Made by a program: the position numbers and the translations under genes. DNA of 64,000 nt. Origin: Caldilineaceae bacterium. Its GTDB lineage: Bacteria; Chloroflexota; Anaerolineae; Caldilineales; Caldilineaceae. The notes below the pieces were generated by a model. That model did no database searches. It was not told the origin of the DNA and saw nothing but the letters and a program-made list of their open reading frames with translations. Shown one piece after another: positions 1 to 9,000 of the stretch (position 1 is its first letter; the number at the start of each line of letters is the position of its first letter). The stretch covers positions 16,130-80,129 of the forward strand of contig JAHBVF010000032.1 of NCBI GenBank assembly GCA_019637685.1, given 5' to 3'.

Positions 1-1
1 A

Positions 2-235
2 GACCCCGGCAGCTACGACGATTTCAGCCAAGCACTGAATCCCAATTCATTGGAGATTCTCCCCGCGGCCAAAGTCGAGCCATCTCTGACCAGTGCCGAG
101 CAGGGCACTGTCTATCAGTTCGAGCGCAAGGGCTACTTTTGCGTGGACAGCAAAGACTCCCGTCCCGGCGCGCCGATCTTCAACCAGACGATTGGGCTGC
201 GGGATTCCTGGGCGAAGATACAGGGCAAGGGATAG
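2..235 (+). CDS. glnS: Glutaminyl-tRNA synthetase, C-terminal end (partial)
   Basis: This is the 3' end of a gene that begins before the window; reading frame 2 is open from the first bases to the TAG at 233-235. The 77 visible residues match the C-terminal anticodon-binding beta-barrel of class I GlnRS: a LNPNSLEIL segment, VEPSL, then QFERKGYFCVDSKDS and the terminal FNQTIGLRDSWAKI. That last block is characteristic of GlnRS rather than GltX. The enzyme charges tRNA-Gln with glutamine in the cytoplasm. A strong rho-independent terminator follows directly, so this gene ends its transcription unit. Only the end of the protein is visible, so its catalytic motifs cannot be checked here. Confidence 0.88.
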   Translation, partial: DPGSYDDFSQALNPNSLEILPAAKVEPSLTSAEQGTVYQFERKGYFCVDSKDSRPGAPIFNQTIGLRDSWAKIQGKG

Positions 236-250
236 GCATTCACCCCCTAC

Positions 251-289
251 AAAAAGCGGCTACGACACCCGTTGTCTGGCCGCTTTTTT
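251..289 (+). terminator. Rho-independent terminator after glnS
   Basis: A 10-bp stem (AAAAAGCGGC pairing with GCCGCTTTTT) encloses an 18-nt loop and ends in a run of six T. The symmetrical A/T tracts mean it could work in both directions. Confidence 0.8.
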
Positions 290-361
290 GTTGCTTGCTC
301 CACCCGTCAGCCTGTGGTAGAGTGTGCGCAAGTCCCTTTATACGTTCGAGAGGAGCACAGG

Positions 362-727
362 ATGGCTGAAAAAGAGACTGCAACCGCGGAGACTCATACA
401 GCAGAGACGATTATAGTCGTGGCGACGGAAGCCGCCCAAGCCAAAAGCCTGACCCGCGGCGGCGTGGCTGAGGCGGCAGTGCGTCAGACAGTGGACAAAG
501 CCCTGTCGGTGGATGCGCTCTCCGCCAGCTTCAATCGCTTTATCGACGGGCTCCGTCGGGTGCTGAATGTGGAGCAGGCCGCGGTGGGCGATCTGGTGCT
601 GGACGAGATTACCTTCAGTGTGGAGATCGGCGCGGACGGGGAGTTTAAACTGCTGGGCACGGGTGTCAGCGCCAACGCCAGCAGCAGCCTGACTTTTACG
701 TTGCGGCGCAAGAGCGGGGATAGTTGA
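362..727 (+). CDS. Small Pepco-like (peptidase co-occurring) protein
   Basis: A 121-residue acidic cytoplasmic protein. The start at 362 is chosen because GAGAGGAG lies about 7 nt upstream; an in-frame start at 272 would run through the glnS terminator. Residues 1-40 are low-complexity (Glu/Thr/Ala). Residues about 45-120 form one small domain: an amphipathic helix (VDALSASFNRFIDGLRRVL) followed by beta-strands ending LDEITFSVEIGADGEFKLLGTG and a final FTLRRK. This helix plus 'VxisaxGxxxLLGxG' pattern resembles the Pepco/Trypco class of small domains found beside caspase- or trypsin-like peptidases in bacterial conflict systems. The next gene, 91 bp downstream on the same strand, is a caspase-like peptidase, which fits. 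The family call rests on pattern recognition; the adjacency is seen directly. Confidence 0.6.
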   Translation: MAEKETATAETHTAETIIVVATEAAQAKSLTRGGVAEAAVRQTVDKALSVDALSASFNRFIDGLRRVLNVEQAAVGDLVLDEITFSVEIGADGEFKLLGTGVSANASSSLTFTLRRKSGDS

Positions 728-818
728 AAATTGGGATTGCAAGAGGATGGATTGGCGGCAGAGCATCGAGTTGCCCACTCCCATTTCCGTTGTACTGCAT
801 ACTGTTCAGGAGGGAAGA

Positions 819-1757
819 ATGTCAAAGCGTGCCTTATTGGTGGGAATCAATCAGTTTCAGGGACGACCTGAATGGCTGCTGCGGGGATGTGTCAACGACT
901 CCCACGCGATGTCCCAACTGCTCAAAGAATATTATGCCTTTCAGGGCGACGAAATCTACACGATTCTGGACAGTGACGCCAACGCACAGAACATCCGGGA
1001 CGGGCTTTCCTGGCTGCTCAGCGACTACAGCGGTGACGGCAAAGATGTGCGTCTGTTTCACATTGCCAGCCACGGCACGCAGGTGGCAGCCAATGCCGAG
1101 GATGACGACGAAGACGACAAACTGGATGAAGTGATTGTGCCCTACGACCACGACTGGAACAATCCTTTCACCGACGATCTGCTGCGGGAAACTTTCGCCC
1201 CTATCCCCGATGGCGTCAACTTTACCTTTTTGGCCGACTGTTGTCACAGCGGCAGCATCAACAAAGACCTTTTCCCGGCTGAGATGGATGTGCGTCCCCG
1301 GCGTGTCGATCCGCCGGGGGAGATGCTGGCCCGTATTCAGGCATTGAACGACGCCCGCTTTAGCGCAGAGGCCCAATGGATAGAGTCCGCGTACAACCAG
1401 GCGCTGGAGGGGCTTTCCTTCTCTGAGCGGCGGGGAAAGGAGCGAGGGCTGAAAGAGCAGTTGAAGGCGCTCTTCTATAAGGAAAAGAAGAAAATGGTAG
1501 AGGGCGAGCGTCACGTCCTCCTGGCTGCCTGCGAAGATGTGCAGACAGCAGCCGATGCCTTCATCGACGGCAGCTACCGGGGGGCGTTCACCTGGTCCCT
1601 GGGCAAGGCTATCAGCGAAGCCAATGGCAATCTCACCTACGGCGACCTGCACGAACAGTCCATGCAGGCGCTGAAGGCGGGGGGCTATAGCCAGAACCCC
1701 CAGTTGGTCTGTGCCGACGAGCGGCGAGGCTTGCGTTTCCTGAGTCCGTTGGGGTAA
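819..1757 (+). CDS. Caspase-like cysteine peptidase (C14, metacaspase-type)
   Basis: A 312-residue protein; the start at 819 follows AGGAGGGA by 4-5 nt, and the extended frame upstream (from 747) lacks a ribosome site. The p20-like core is clear: KRALLVGINQF at the N-terminus, RGCVNDSHAM, the catalytic histidine in the SHG motif (His85), and the catalytic cysteine in DCCHSGS (Cys142). An acidic DDDEDDKLDE loop, suited to calcium binding in metacaspases, sits between them. Residues about 170-230 are a helical insertion rich in Glu/Lys/Arg, and the C-terminus contains the p10-like part (HVLLAACEDVQTA, then SYRGAFTWSLGKAI). Such peptidases cleave after basic residues and often act as effectors of cell-death or defence pathways. 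It forms an apparent two-gene unit with the upstream Pepco-like gene. Confidence 0.88.
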   Translation: MSKRALLVGINQFQGRPEWLLRGCVNDSHAMSQLLKEYYAFQGDEIYTILDSDANAQNIRDGLSWLLSDYSGDGKDVRLFHIASHGTQVAANAEDDDEDDKLDEVIVPYDHDWNNPFTDDLLRETFAPIPDGVNFTFLADCCHSGSINKDLFPAEMDVRPRRVDPPGEMLARIQALNDARFSAEAQWIESAYNQALEGLSFSERRGKERGLKEQLKALFYKEKKKMVEGERHVLLAACEDVQTAADAFIDGSYRGAFTWSLGKAISEANGNLTYGDLHEQSMQALKAGGYSQNPQLVCADERRGLRFLSPLG

Positions 1758-1893
1758 TCAGAATGTGGGGAGACCTGCCAGATTTCGCAATACCTGTCGG
1801 GAGGATAGACCGGGCATCTGCTGCCGCGTATGTCTGGATAGTATCAATGACGTAGTCGAAATTGTTTGATTCCGGGGGGGCGAAGGCGTACGT

Positions 1894-2361
1894 TTATTCT
1901 TGTTTGGCCTGTTCGCTTTCGATTTCCTTCAAAGCGTCCTGGGGGGAAACAGACCCAAAAGCAACCGCCATCAGGCCGGGCAGATAGACATCCATCATCA
2001 TTACATTGGCATAGACCAAAGGCTGGATTAGCGCATCGGTATATTCCACTTCCTCACAATCCAGGCTGGTGCGAAAACGGATTTCCCCTTGCTCGAAGTC
2101 CATCTCGAAATTTCCCAGAATTAAACCAAAGTTTGCGCGATGGAGAAACTCGCCCACAGCCAAGTAGTTTGTCGAGGGAACTGTCACTGGGCAATAGGAA
2201 TAGAAGACCAACTGATCCCTATCCTCCCGAGTATGGGCGTAACAGACCCACTTGCCATTCTCTCCCTGGAACATTGTGCGCAACGCAACCGGATCATCCA
2301 ACTCTTCTACTGGCCAGCCATCCTGGGCAAGCATTTCGGCGAGTTTTTCCAAAACGGTCAT
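1894..2361 (-). CDS. YbjN-domain protein (type III chaperone-like fold)
   Basis: A 155-residue protein read from ATG at 2361, which has GAGGGGA about 6 nt upstream; the ATG at 2376 is further from any ribosome site. The sequence begins MTVLEKLAEMLAQDGWPVEEL and continues with alternating strands and helices (LVFYSYCPVTVPSTNYLAVGEFLHRANFGLILGNFEMDFEQGEIRFRTSLD), the typical YbjN layout related to secretion-chaperone folds. It has no signal peptide or membrane segment. Members of this family are small cytoplasmic proteins of unclear function, sometimes linked with stress or surface traits. It lies 48 bp upstream of, and on the same strand as, the first DUF4157 gene's stop, so it does not precede that gene in transcription. 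Confidence 0.72.
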   Translation of the reverse strand: MTVLEKLAEMLAQDGWPVEELDDPVALRTMFQGENGKWVCYAHTREDRDQLVFYSYCPVTVPSTNYLAVGEFLHRANFGLILGNFEMDFEQGEIRFRTSLDCEEVEYTDALIQPLVYANVMMMDVYLPGLMAVAFGSVSPQDALKEIESEQAKQE

Positions 2362-2408
2362 CGGGCTTCCCCTCATTGAGTCTTAATGAATAGCATCAGA
2401 AGACATCG

Positions 2409-5400
2409 CTAGAAAACATCCCCGTCATGGCCAGCAATACGATTCACATCAATCGCCTTGCCCAATGAGATACCGCCGCCCTTCTGCTTCTTATACAGCA
2501 AACGTGCGCCCTTTGCTTTGGCTTTTTTCAGAGTCTCGTCCGTGGCAAGATGGCCAGCCTTCCAGTTTGCCAGGGATATATCACTGCCGCTACCCTCCGG
2601 CTTCACTCTCGCGGGGAATCGCTTACGAATATCTGCAGTGGTGTGGCCTTCTGGCTGCCCATTGATGACGTTGAAGACGGATTCCCGGGACCATTGAGCT
2701 GTCTCGGCTGAATACTTAACACCCTCTTGTCCTCCTGCATTCATCATGTTGTTGTCGCCATAGATATGACCGATAGGTGTGCCATCCTTTGTGAATACTT
2801 CCAACCCCTTTTTGCAATACAAATCGTGGAAATATTTGGTGGCGGCGCCCACAAAGGCATTGCCCAGGAAAGCGTTGTAGGCAGCCAAATTGAATTCTCC
2901 TGCTTCAGCCGCGTAATTCTCCTTATTATCCTTACGTAATTCGAAAGCTGTGGTCGGCTGATAAACGCCTTGGCCTTTGCCTTTCTTGCGCTTCAAGGCA
3001 TCAATATGGATTTGTTTCAAGGAATAGACCCTCCGGCGCCTGCCAAGTCTTCCCGTCTTTTTTAATTCAGCAAATTTATGGGCGACCAAGCGATCTAGAT
3101 AGCGTTTTGCCAATCTAGTATTGTTCCGCACAGTTGCTGGCGCGGCGGTGGAATTGTTGGCTACTGATGACGGAGTCAGCTGCTTCATCGTCTTGTTTTC
3201 AAAGGCTTGATGGCGCCACCACATCATCAGTTCAATCTCAGGCTTGTTATCCAGCCCCAGCCCTACCATGGCTGCAGAATCTTTCACTTTGCCCAGTTCG
3301 TTTCGCTGCATGGCATCGTCCAGTGCCTGGGGATTCGATGTCAGATTCGACTTGGCAACCATCATCCCCATGTCCCATTGGGCCTTGGCTGATTTGGTAC
3401 TGCCCAAAGAGACCCCTGTACGTTCCAGGTATTTCATGAATTCCTGCATAATATACGTTTTGTCAATCAGGTGACCGGCGGCAAACGAATCCTGTAGATA
3501 GTGCTCGCCAAATGCGTTTTGGAGCAGCGCCTCGTTCGCCAACTCGGCCGCCAACTTTTCATACCTGTCTGCCAGACCAGTGTTTCCCGACGCCGAAAAT
3601 ATATCAGAATATTGCTTTTGCGCACTCGATCTGCGGGCGAAATCAAGCGCCCGGTCATGATAGGCCTGCCATTGATCCCAGCTATCCGGGGCAAAATGAC
3701 AGGCATTTCGTTCCAGAGCAGCGAAATATTTCTCGCTCTGATTGTCGTTTTCCCGGCTTGTGGCCGTATTCAACTGGCCTTCGTAGACAATTGTTCTCGT
3801 AGGAATGATCCCCAGAAAATTCTCAGGTACATTCGTTCGCGCGCGGGGCCCGGTTGCATTCTCGAAGTCCTCACTGAAACCTACCCGTCGGTGCAGGTCA
3901 TTGACATCTTGCCCAAATAGCTCCTTGTAAAACTCTGCCATTTTAATGTAACTCTGCTGACGTACGCCCTGGACGACCCCTAACACTTTACTCTTGGGGG
4001 TGCTGGCGATTGTCTCCGGATTGCCAAAAAAGTCCGGGAAACTGTTGATTTCGCTGTAGGAGACAACAATCGAATCGCTACCAGCCTGGGACCCATTTGC
4101 ATCCCCTTTCACCGGTACAACGACAACGGGCACCTGCCACTCATTGTTCTGATCTTTCTGTACTTTTCCCTCTTCCCCTCGGCGCCCCTCCATCGCCTCC
4201 GGGTTTCTACGCCATGTCATCAGTCGGGTCATCTCCTGCACGAGCGTATGGCATACTTCATTAATTTTGGCAGTCGCTGCACGGATTTTGCCTTGTACAT
4301 CCGCCAGTTCACGCGATGCAGAGAACGGGTTGGTCATCTTTTTTAATTCTTTTTCCAACGCCGCTTTCCTCTTACGCAGCGCAGGCAGCTCGCGCACCAT
4401 CGGAATCGCCGCCAGATCGTCCGGCGCGATCTGACCCAACATATAGTGTTCGTAGCCCGAATGGCGCTGAATGACGTCTGTGCTGCCTCTCTGTTTGACT
4501 GCTACCCCTGGCGTTCTCTGTATAGAATCGCGGGAAGTTTTGGTCTGCCCTTCATTGCCCGTTTGCTGGCGTTGAAGTGCGACTGACGAATTGCGCTGCA
4601 CGCTGTGACATCCGGGGCAACTGCAACCTTTGCCGTGCCTGTGTCCTGCTGCCGAACGCTGCGCTGTCTGGCGGCTTGCCACCTGAAACGCATTTTGTTC
4701 GTGATGGCGCTGGAGGGTGGTTACGGATTTTCGCTGAATACTTTGGCAGCCAGCACAGCCACAGCCTGCCCCGTGCCCCTCAGAGGCGCGCTGTATCCTC
4801 ACCTGAGGTTTTGCCTGCAACTCTTCTGTGTCATGCCGCTGGACTTTGGGCAGGTGCTGTCGCTGGACACCCGCACAGGCCGGGCAGGAACACCCGCTGC
4901 CGTGTGTCTGACTATTCTGGCGCTGGACGCCCGCCGCGCCCTGCTGCACCGTATGGGTCAATTCGTGGGCGATCAACTCCTGACCACTGCTGCTGCCGGG
5001 ATTGTACTGGCCTTTGCCGAAGAAAATATCGTTACCCGTAGTGAAAGCCCGGGCATTCAACGACCGATTAAGCGAATCCGCCTGGCCGCCCGTGTGGACG
5101 CGCACGCCGCTGAAATCCGCGCCGAAGCCTTGTTCCATGGACGAGCGCAGCCTGTCGTGGAGGGGCTGGCCGCTGCCTTTTGCGCTCTGGATGGAGCGGG
5201 CCACATCCGCGTCCACATCGCCACCTTCCAGCCCGTGGTTGGCCGCGGCCTGGAGTTCGTCCTCCTCGTCCCGTTGCACCTGGCTAGTCCCGTCAGTGAG
5301 CGGTTTGGCCTGGAGTTCGTCCTCCATCTCGTCCCGCTGCACTTTCAGAAAATTGGGCGGCGGTGCGACAAAAGTTCGCTGCACCCGGCTGATATTGGCA

Positions 5401-5780
5401 GCCACGGGCGTGGAACTGTGATGGAAATCGGAGGCGGAATCCGCGTAGCGGCTGGCCTGGAGTCTTTCGCCTTCGCCTTCTTCCCGTTGGACAGCAGGCT
5501 TGTGGCTGGCAGCCACCACCTGCTTGGCCACCTGGTCGGCTTCTTGCTCGTAGCGGTCGCCCGCGGGGCCAAGTTTGAGTTTGGCCTGGAGCAACTGCCC
5601 GGTTGCCCGGTTGCCGATGGCTCGCTGTAGATGGAGGATGTCGCTGGGTTGCAAGGAGTTGGGCGCATATTCAATTCGTTGAAGAATTGAATATGTTTCA
5701 CCCCGATTTACGATTTTGGGTGCTTGGGATGGTTGGGGGCGCGTAGGTCTGACGGTAGATGGGGTCTGTTTTTGCGGCAT
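2409..5780 (-). CDS. DUF4157 (eCIS-core) protein with VQR and CxCxxC repeats, copy 1
   Basis: A 1123-residue protein; start at 5780 has GAGGAG 7 nt upstream. Residues about 40-80 hold a conserved block (ILHLQRAIGNRATGQLLQAK) with a KLGPAGDRYEQEAD segment. About 190-280 is the DUF4157 domain, with FSGVRVHTGGQAD and a metallopeptidase-like HELTH (residues 272-276). After it come short Q-R motifs (VQRQ, LQRH) and three modules of the form HGxxCxCxxC-x2-VQR (DNA 4590-4918). The C-terminal half is mostly alpha-helical and includes ACHFAPDSWDQW and HYLQDSFAAGH near residue 760, reminiscent of the histidine/aspartate pattern of zinc-dependent phospholipase C enzymes. DUF4157 proteins are associated with extracellular contractile injection systems and with toxin-like modular proteins; no injection-system structural gene is in this window. 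No signal peptide is visible. The C-terminal activity is uncertain. Confidence 0.78.
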   Translation of the reverse strand: MPQKQTPSTVRPTRPQPSQAPKIVNRGETYSILQRIEYAPNSLQPSDILHLQRAIGNRATGQLLQAKLKLGPAGDRYEQEADQVAKQVVAASHKPAVQREEGEGERLQASRYADSASDFHHSSTPVAANISRVQRTFVAPPPNFLKVQRDEMEDELQAKPLTDGTSQVQRDEEDELQAAANHGLEGGDVDADVARSIQSAKGSGQPLHDRLRSSMEQGFGADFSGVRVHTGGQADSLNRSLNARAFTTGNDIFFGKGQYNPGSSSGQELIAHELTHTVQQGAAGVQRQNSQTHGSGCSCPACAGVQRQHLPKVQRHDTEELQAKPQVRIQRASEGHGAGCGCAGCQSIQRKSVTTLQRHHEQNAFQVASRQTAQRSAAGHRHGKGCSCPGCHSVQRNSSVALQRQQTGNEGQTKTSRDSIQRTPGVAVKQRGSTDVIQRHSGYEHYMLGQIAPDDLAAIPMVRELPALRKRKAALEKELKKMTNPFSASRELADVQGKIRAATAKINEVCHTLVQEMTRLMTWRRNPEAMEGRRGEEGKVQKDQNNEWQVPVVVVPVKGDANGSQAGSDSIVVSYSEINSFPDFFGNPETIASTPKSKVLGVVQGVRQQSYIKMAEFYKELFGQDVNDLHRRVGFSEDFENATGPRARTNVPENFLGIIPTRTIVYEGQLNTATSRENDNQSEKYFAALERNACHFAPDSWDQWQAYHDRALDFARRSSAQKQYSDIFSASGNTGLADRYEKLAAELANEALLQNAFGEHYLQDSFAAGHLIDKTYIMQEFMKYLERTGVSLGSTKSAKAQWDMGMMVAKSNLTSNPQALDDAMQRNELGKVKDSAAMVGLGLDNKPEIELMMWWRHQAFENKTMKQLTPSSVANNSTAAPATVRNNTRLAKRYLDRLVAHKFAELKKTGRLGRRRRVYSLKQIHIDALKRKKGKGQGVYQPTTAFELRKDNKENYAAEAGEFNLAAYNAFLGNAFVGAATKYFHDLYCKKGLEVFTKDGTPIGHIYGDNNMMNAGGQEGVKYSAETAQWSRESVFNVINGQPEGHTTADIRKRFPARVKPEGSGSDISLANWKAGHLATDETLKKAKAKGARLLYKKQKGGGISLGKAIDVNRIAGHDGDVF

Positions 5781-5925
5781 AGGGAGGCTCCTCGGATAAA
5801 AAGATTTGCCGATGCATCGCCTATTTTCCATTGATGCGGACCAATTCTACCACATTTGATAACGGATGTAAACTCCAATTCAGAACGTCCTCAGTTGGCT
5901 TACTTCTGGGCACGATTGGCCTGGC

Positions 5926-5969
5926 AAAAAAGTAGCCCACCTCAATTGTCAGAAGTGGGCCACTTTTTT
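5926..5969 (-). terminator. Rho-independent terminator between the two DUF4157 genes
   Basis: A 15-bp stem with one mismatch (AAAAAAGTAGCCCAC against GTGGGCCACTTTTTT) around a 14-nt loop, with a six-base T tract in either direction. It lies 37 bp beyond the stop codon of the upstream DUF4157 copy 2, so each copy is probably transcribed separately. Confidence 0.75.
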
Positions 5970-6006
5970 GATTCAATTCCCAATCGATTCGTGTTACAAA
6001 TCCCGA

Positions 6007-9000
6007 CTAGAATGCCTCGCCTGCATGGACCTGATCTTTGCTCAAATGCTTGGTCAAGTCACCCATTGCACCCACAATTTTATCGATTGCGCCCATCTCT
6101 GGGAATATTTTGGTGAAGCACTGTTGCTTCAAAGCGCCACCGTTGCCGGGATTGTGCCACGTCGCAATGTCAGTCGTGCTTTCACCTACCACTCTACCCT
6201 TGTGGTCATATACATCTGCCTTAACTGTATCGGGCAGTCGATTGAGTATCTTTGCTGTCGTTTCTCCGCCATCGCCGCCGGTGGTAATGATATTGATAAT
6301 TGCATCCCGCGACATATGCGCGGTTTCCGCCGAATGTTTGACGCCGGCGGAACTGCCTTCATTGAACATATTGTCATCGCCATATACTTTGGCATCTGTC
6401 AAAGTACCGTCTCCTGACGACACTGTGAGACCGTTCACACAGAAGGTATTGTGCGCTGCATTGGTCGATTTCTGCATATACCCATTGTTCATAAAATCGA
6501 AGTAGTCCTGGTAAGTCACCATAGCTGCCATCCGCTGGTAGCCGGTGTCATCGTCGCCTTGCTGTTTGCCTTTTGCCTGATTGAAACGCTGCTCGTCGTT
6601 CTTGACGACATAGGCTTCCCGCAAAACGAATTTCATCTCTTTGAATCCCTTAAGTGATATGGCAGGATTGATAGTACGGCTACCCGACAGGAATGACTTC
6701 ATTTTTTTCGTAGATTTTTTCTCACTGACATCATCCGAGTAAATAACCCCATCAGATAACAAGGCATTCAGTGCTGTCTTAAGTTCACCAAAGCCAAGAT
6801 TTAGCCCGCTGTTGAGCAATCGCTTGCCCGTCACAGTTGTCTTGCTCTGAAATCTGCCGGCCCCCGCACCCTCTTGCCACCATTCGACTAACCTGCGTGT
6901 GTCGGAACCAGCCGTTTGCAACGAATCTGGAATTTGCAACCCCAGCGCCTGAAAACGAACCATCCAATCCCCTTGAATATCCTCCACCGCCTGCGGATTT
7001 TGGGCCCGATTTATTTGGTTGTTTGGGTTATATCCCTGAACATTGCTTTTGTCATATTGTCCTTGATTACCACTGATCGCCTTGGCAAATTCTGGCTGTT
7101 TGTAGGCGATGGCTTGGATTTTGAGCCAATTCTTATCAAGGGTAAAGTCCATTTTGCCTGATTGCTGATCGAGCCATTCGACAAACCATTTCATAATCAG
7201 GGACTTGTTGATCATATGACCCCCCGCATAGGAATCCTGCAGATAATGATCCCCAAAGCCATTGTTCAAAATAGCTTCGTTAGCCTTTGCATCAGCAATA
7301 TCATTATTGCCTTGCTGGGCTTGGTTATAAGAATCGAGGGCCAACTGACGTGCCTTCTGATGATAACTAGACCAGGCATGCCAGCTTTCTGGTACAAAGT
7401 GGCAGGCGTTGCGGGCTAAAGTAGCGGAATAGTTGTTTGTCCCACCCGAGTCTGTCCCTGTTCCGCTCTTTTTCAGAAGATTGACCTGCCCAATAACACT
7501 GCTGATATAGTCTTGTTGTATAGAATCGTCAAACATAAACTGATTGGACAGACCTGGAATCTTGTCCCGTTTTTGATTATACAGTTTGTTATCTTTCATC
7601 ATATCTTTCGCGTCTTGCACGCCCTGCTGTCCCTTTTCGGTGCGGGTAAGACTCTTTTTTACCTTGTCGTAAATATCCTTCAGCCTTAGAAAAGTCTCCT
7701 TGCGCACACTCTGCACCATTCGCCAGCGGATGGCTGGATCAGCGGCATTCATTGTCTCCACATTGCCATAGTAGTCCGCAAGGGTGTTCAACTCTCCGTA
7801 TGTGACAACCAATGGCGTTTGTCCATCTTTTCCACCGCCAGGAATCTCGACCAGAACCATTTGCCAGTCAGTGTCAATCTGACCCTTTGAGCCTTCTGTG
7901 GGCGGATCTGTTTGCCAATCATCAAGCAGCTTCAAATGCTGGGCCAAAATATGCATCACATCGCCCTTTTTGACAGGAGTCATCGTCCCATTGTTACCAA
8001 TAGGGACATTGATAATGGCCTCTTCTGTACCCCGCCGTCTCAGCAACCCTGTCGGCTTGGTGGCATCGATCAAATCCTGCCATGCCCCAATCTTGGATAG
8101 ATCATCCGGATTGGCGTCGCCCAGGCTTTTGTGTTCCCAAGAGGAGTGGCGTTGAACCACATCGCGGCTGAATCGCTGCAATGAGTCCGAGATTTCGGGC
8201 TGTACAACACGCGGTTGCCGCTGGGTTTGCACCATCTTGCCTGAATCGGATGCACTGCGCCTCCGGAGAATTGGTGAGGCTTTCATCTGCACATCTTCAT
8301 CCGAATGACGTTGAACCGTCATCATTCCAGATGCCATCTGACGTTGTACACCGCCACAGGATGTGCATTTGCACGCTGGCCCGTGCTGTGCCTCGCTGCG
8401 CTGAGCAGCCAGTGCTTTCATCTGCACATCTTCATCCATATGGCGTTGAATACCGTGGCAGGAGGTGCATTTGCATGCTGGCCCGTGCTGTGTGTCGCTG
8501 CGTTGGAGCGCTGTCGATTGCAGAGCCGCCTGACGCTGCACACCGTTACAAGAGCTACACGTACACTGTGGCCCGTGCTCGCTACGCTGGATATCGGGTT
8601 GGACTATCGACTTTTTCTGCACCCCCGCCGCGCCCTGCTGCACCGTATGGGTTAGCTCGTGGGCAATCAACTCCTGGCCGCTTGAACTTCCGGGATTGTA
8701 CTGGCCTTTGCCGAAGAAAATGTCCTTGCCGGTAGTGAAAGCTTTGGCGTTCAACGAACGATTGAGCGCGTCGGCCTGGCCGCCTGTATGTACCCGCACC
8801 CCGCCGAAGTCCGCGCCAAAACCCCGCTCCATTGAAGAACGCACGCTGTCGTGGAGAGGTTGGCCGCCCCCTTTTGCGCTTTGGATAGAACGGGCCACAT
8901 CTGTGTCCACATCGCCGCCTTCCAGCCCGTGGTTGGCCGACGCCTGGAGTTCGTCTTCCATTTCGTCCCGTTGCACTTTGGGCATCTGAAGAGGCGCGAC

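Noticed and set aside
834..1652. A 272-codon minus-strand ORF opposite the caspase-like gene
   Set aside because: It is antisense to a gene with a complete catalytic dyad and has no ribosome site.
4605..5630. A 341-codon plus-strand frame inside DUF4157 copy 1
   Set aside because: It is antisense to a gene with clear domains, and a similar antisense frame appears opposite the same region of copy 2, as expected from codon bias.
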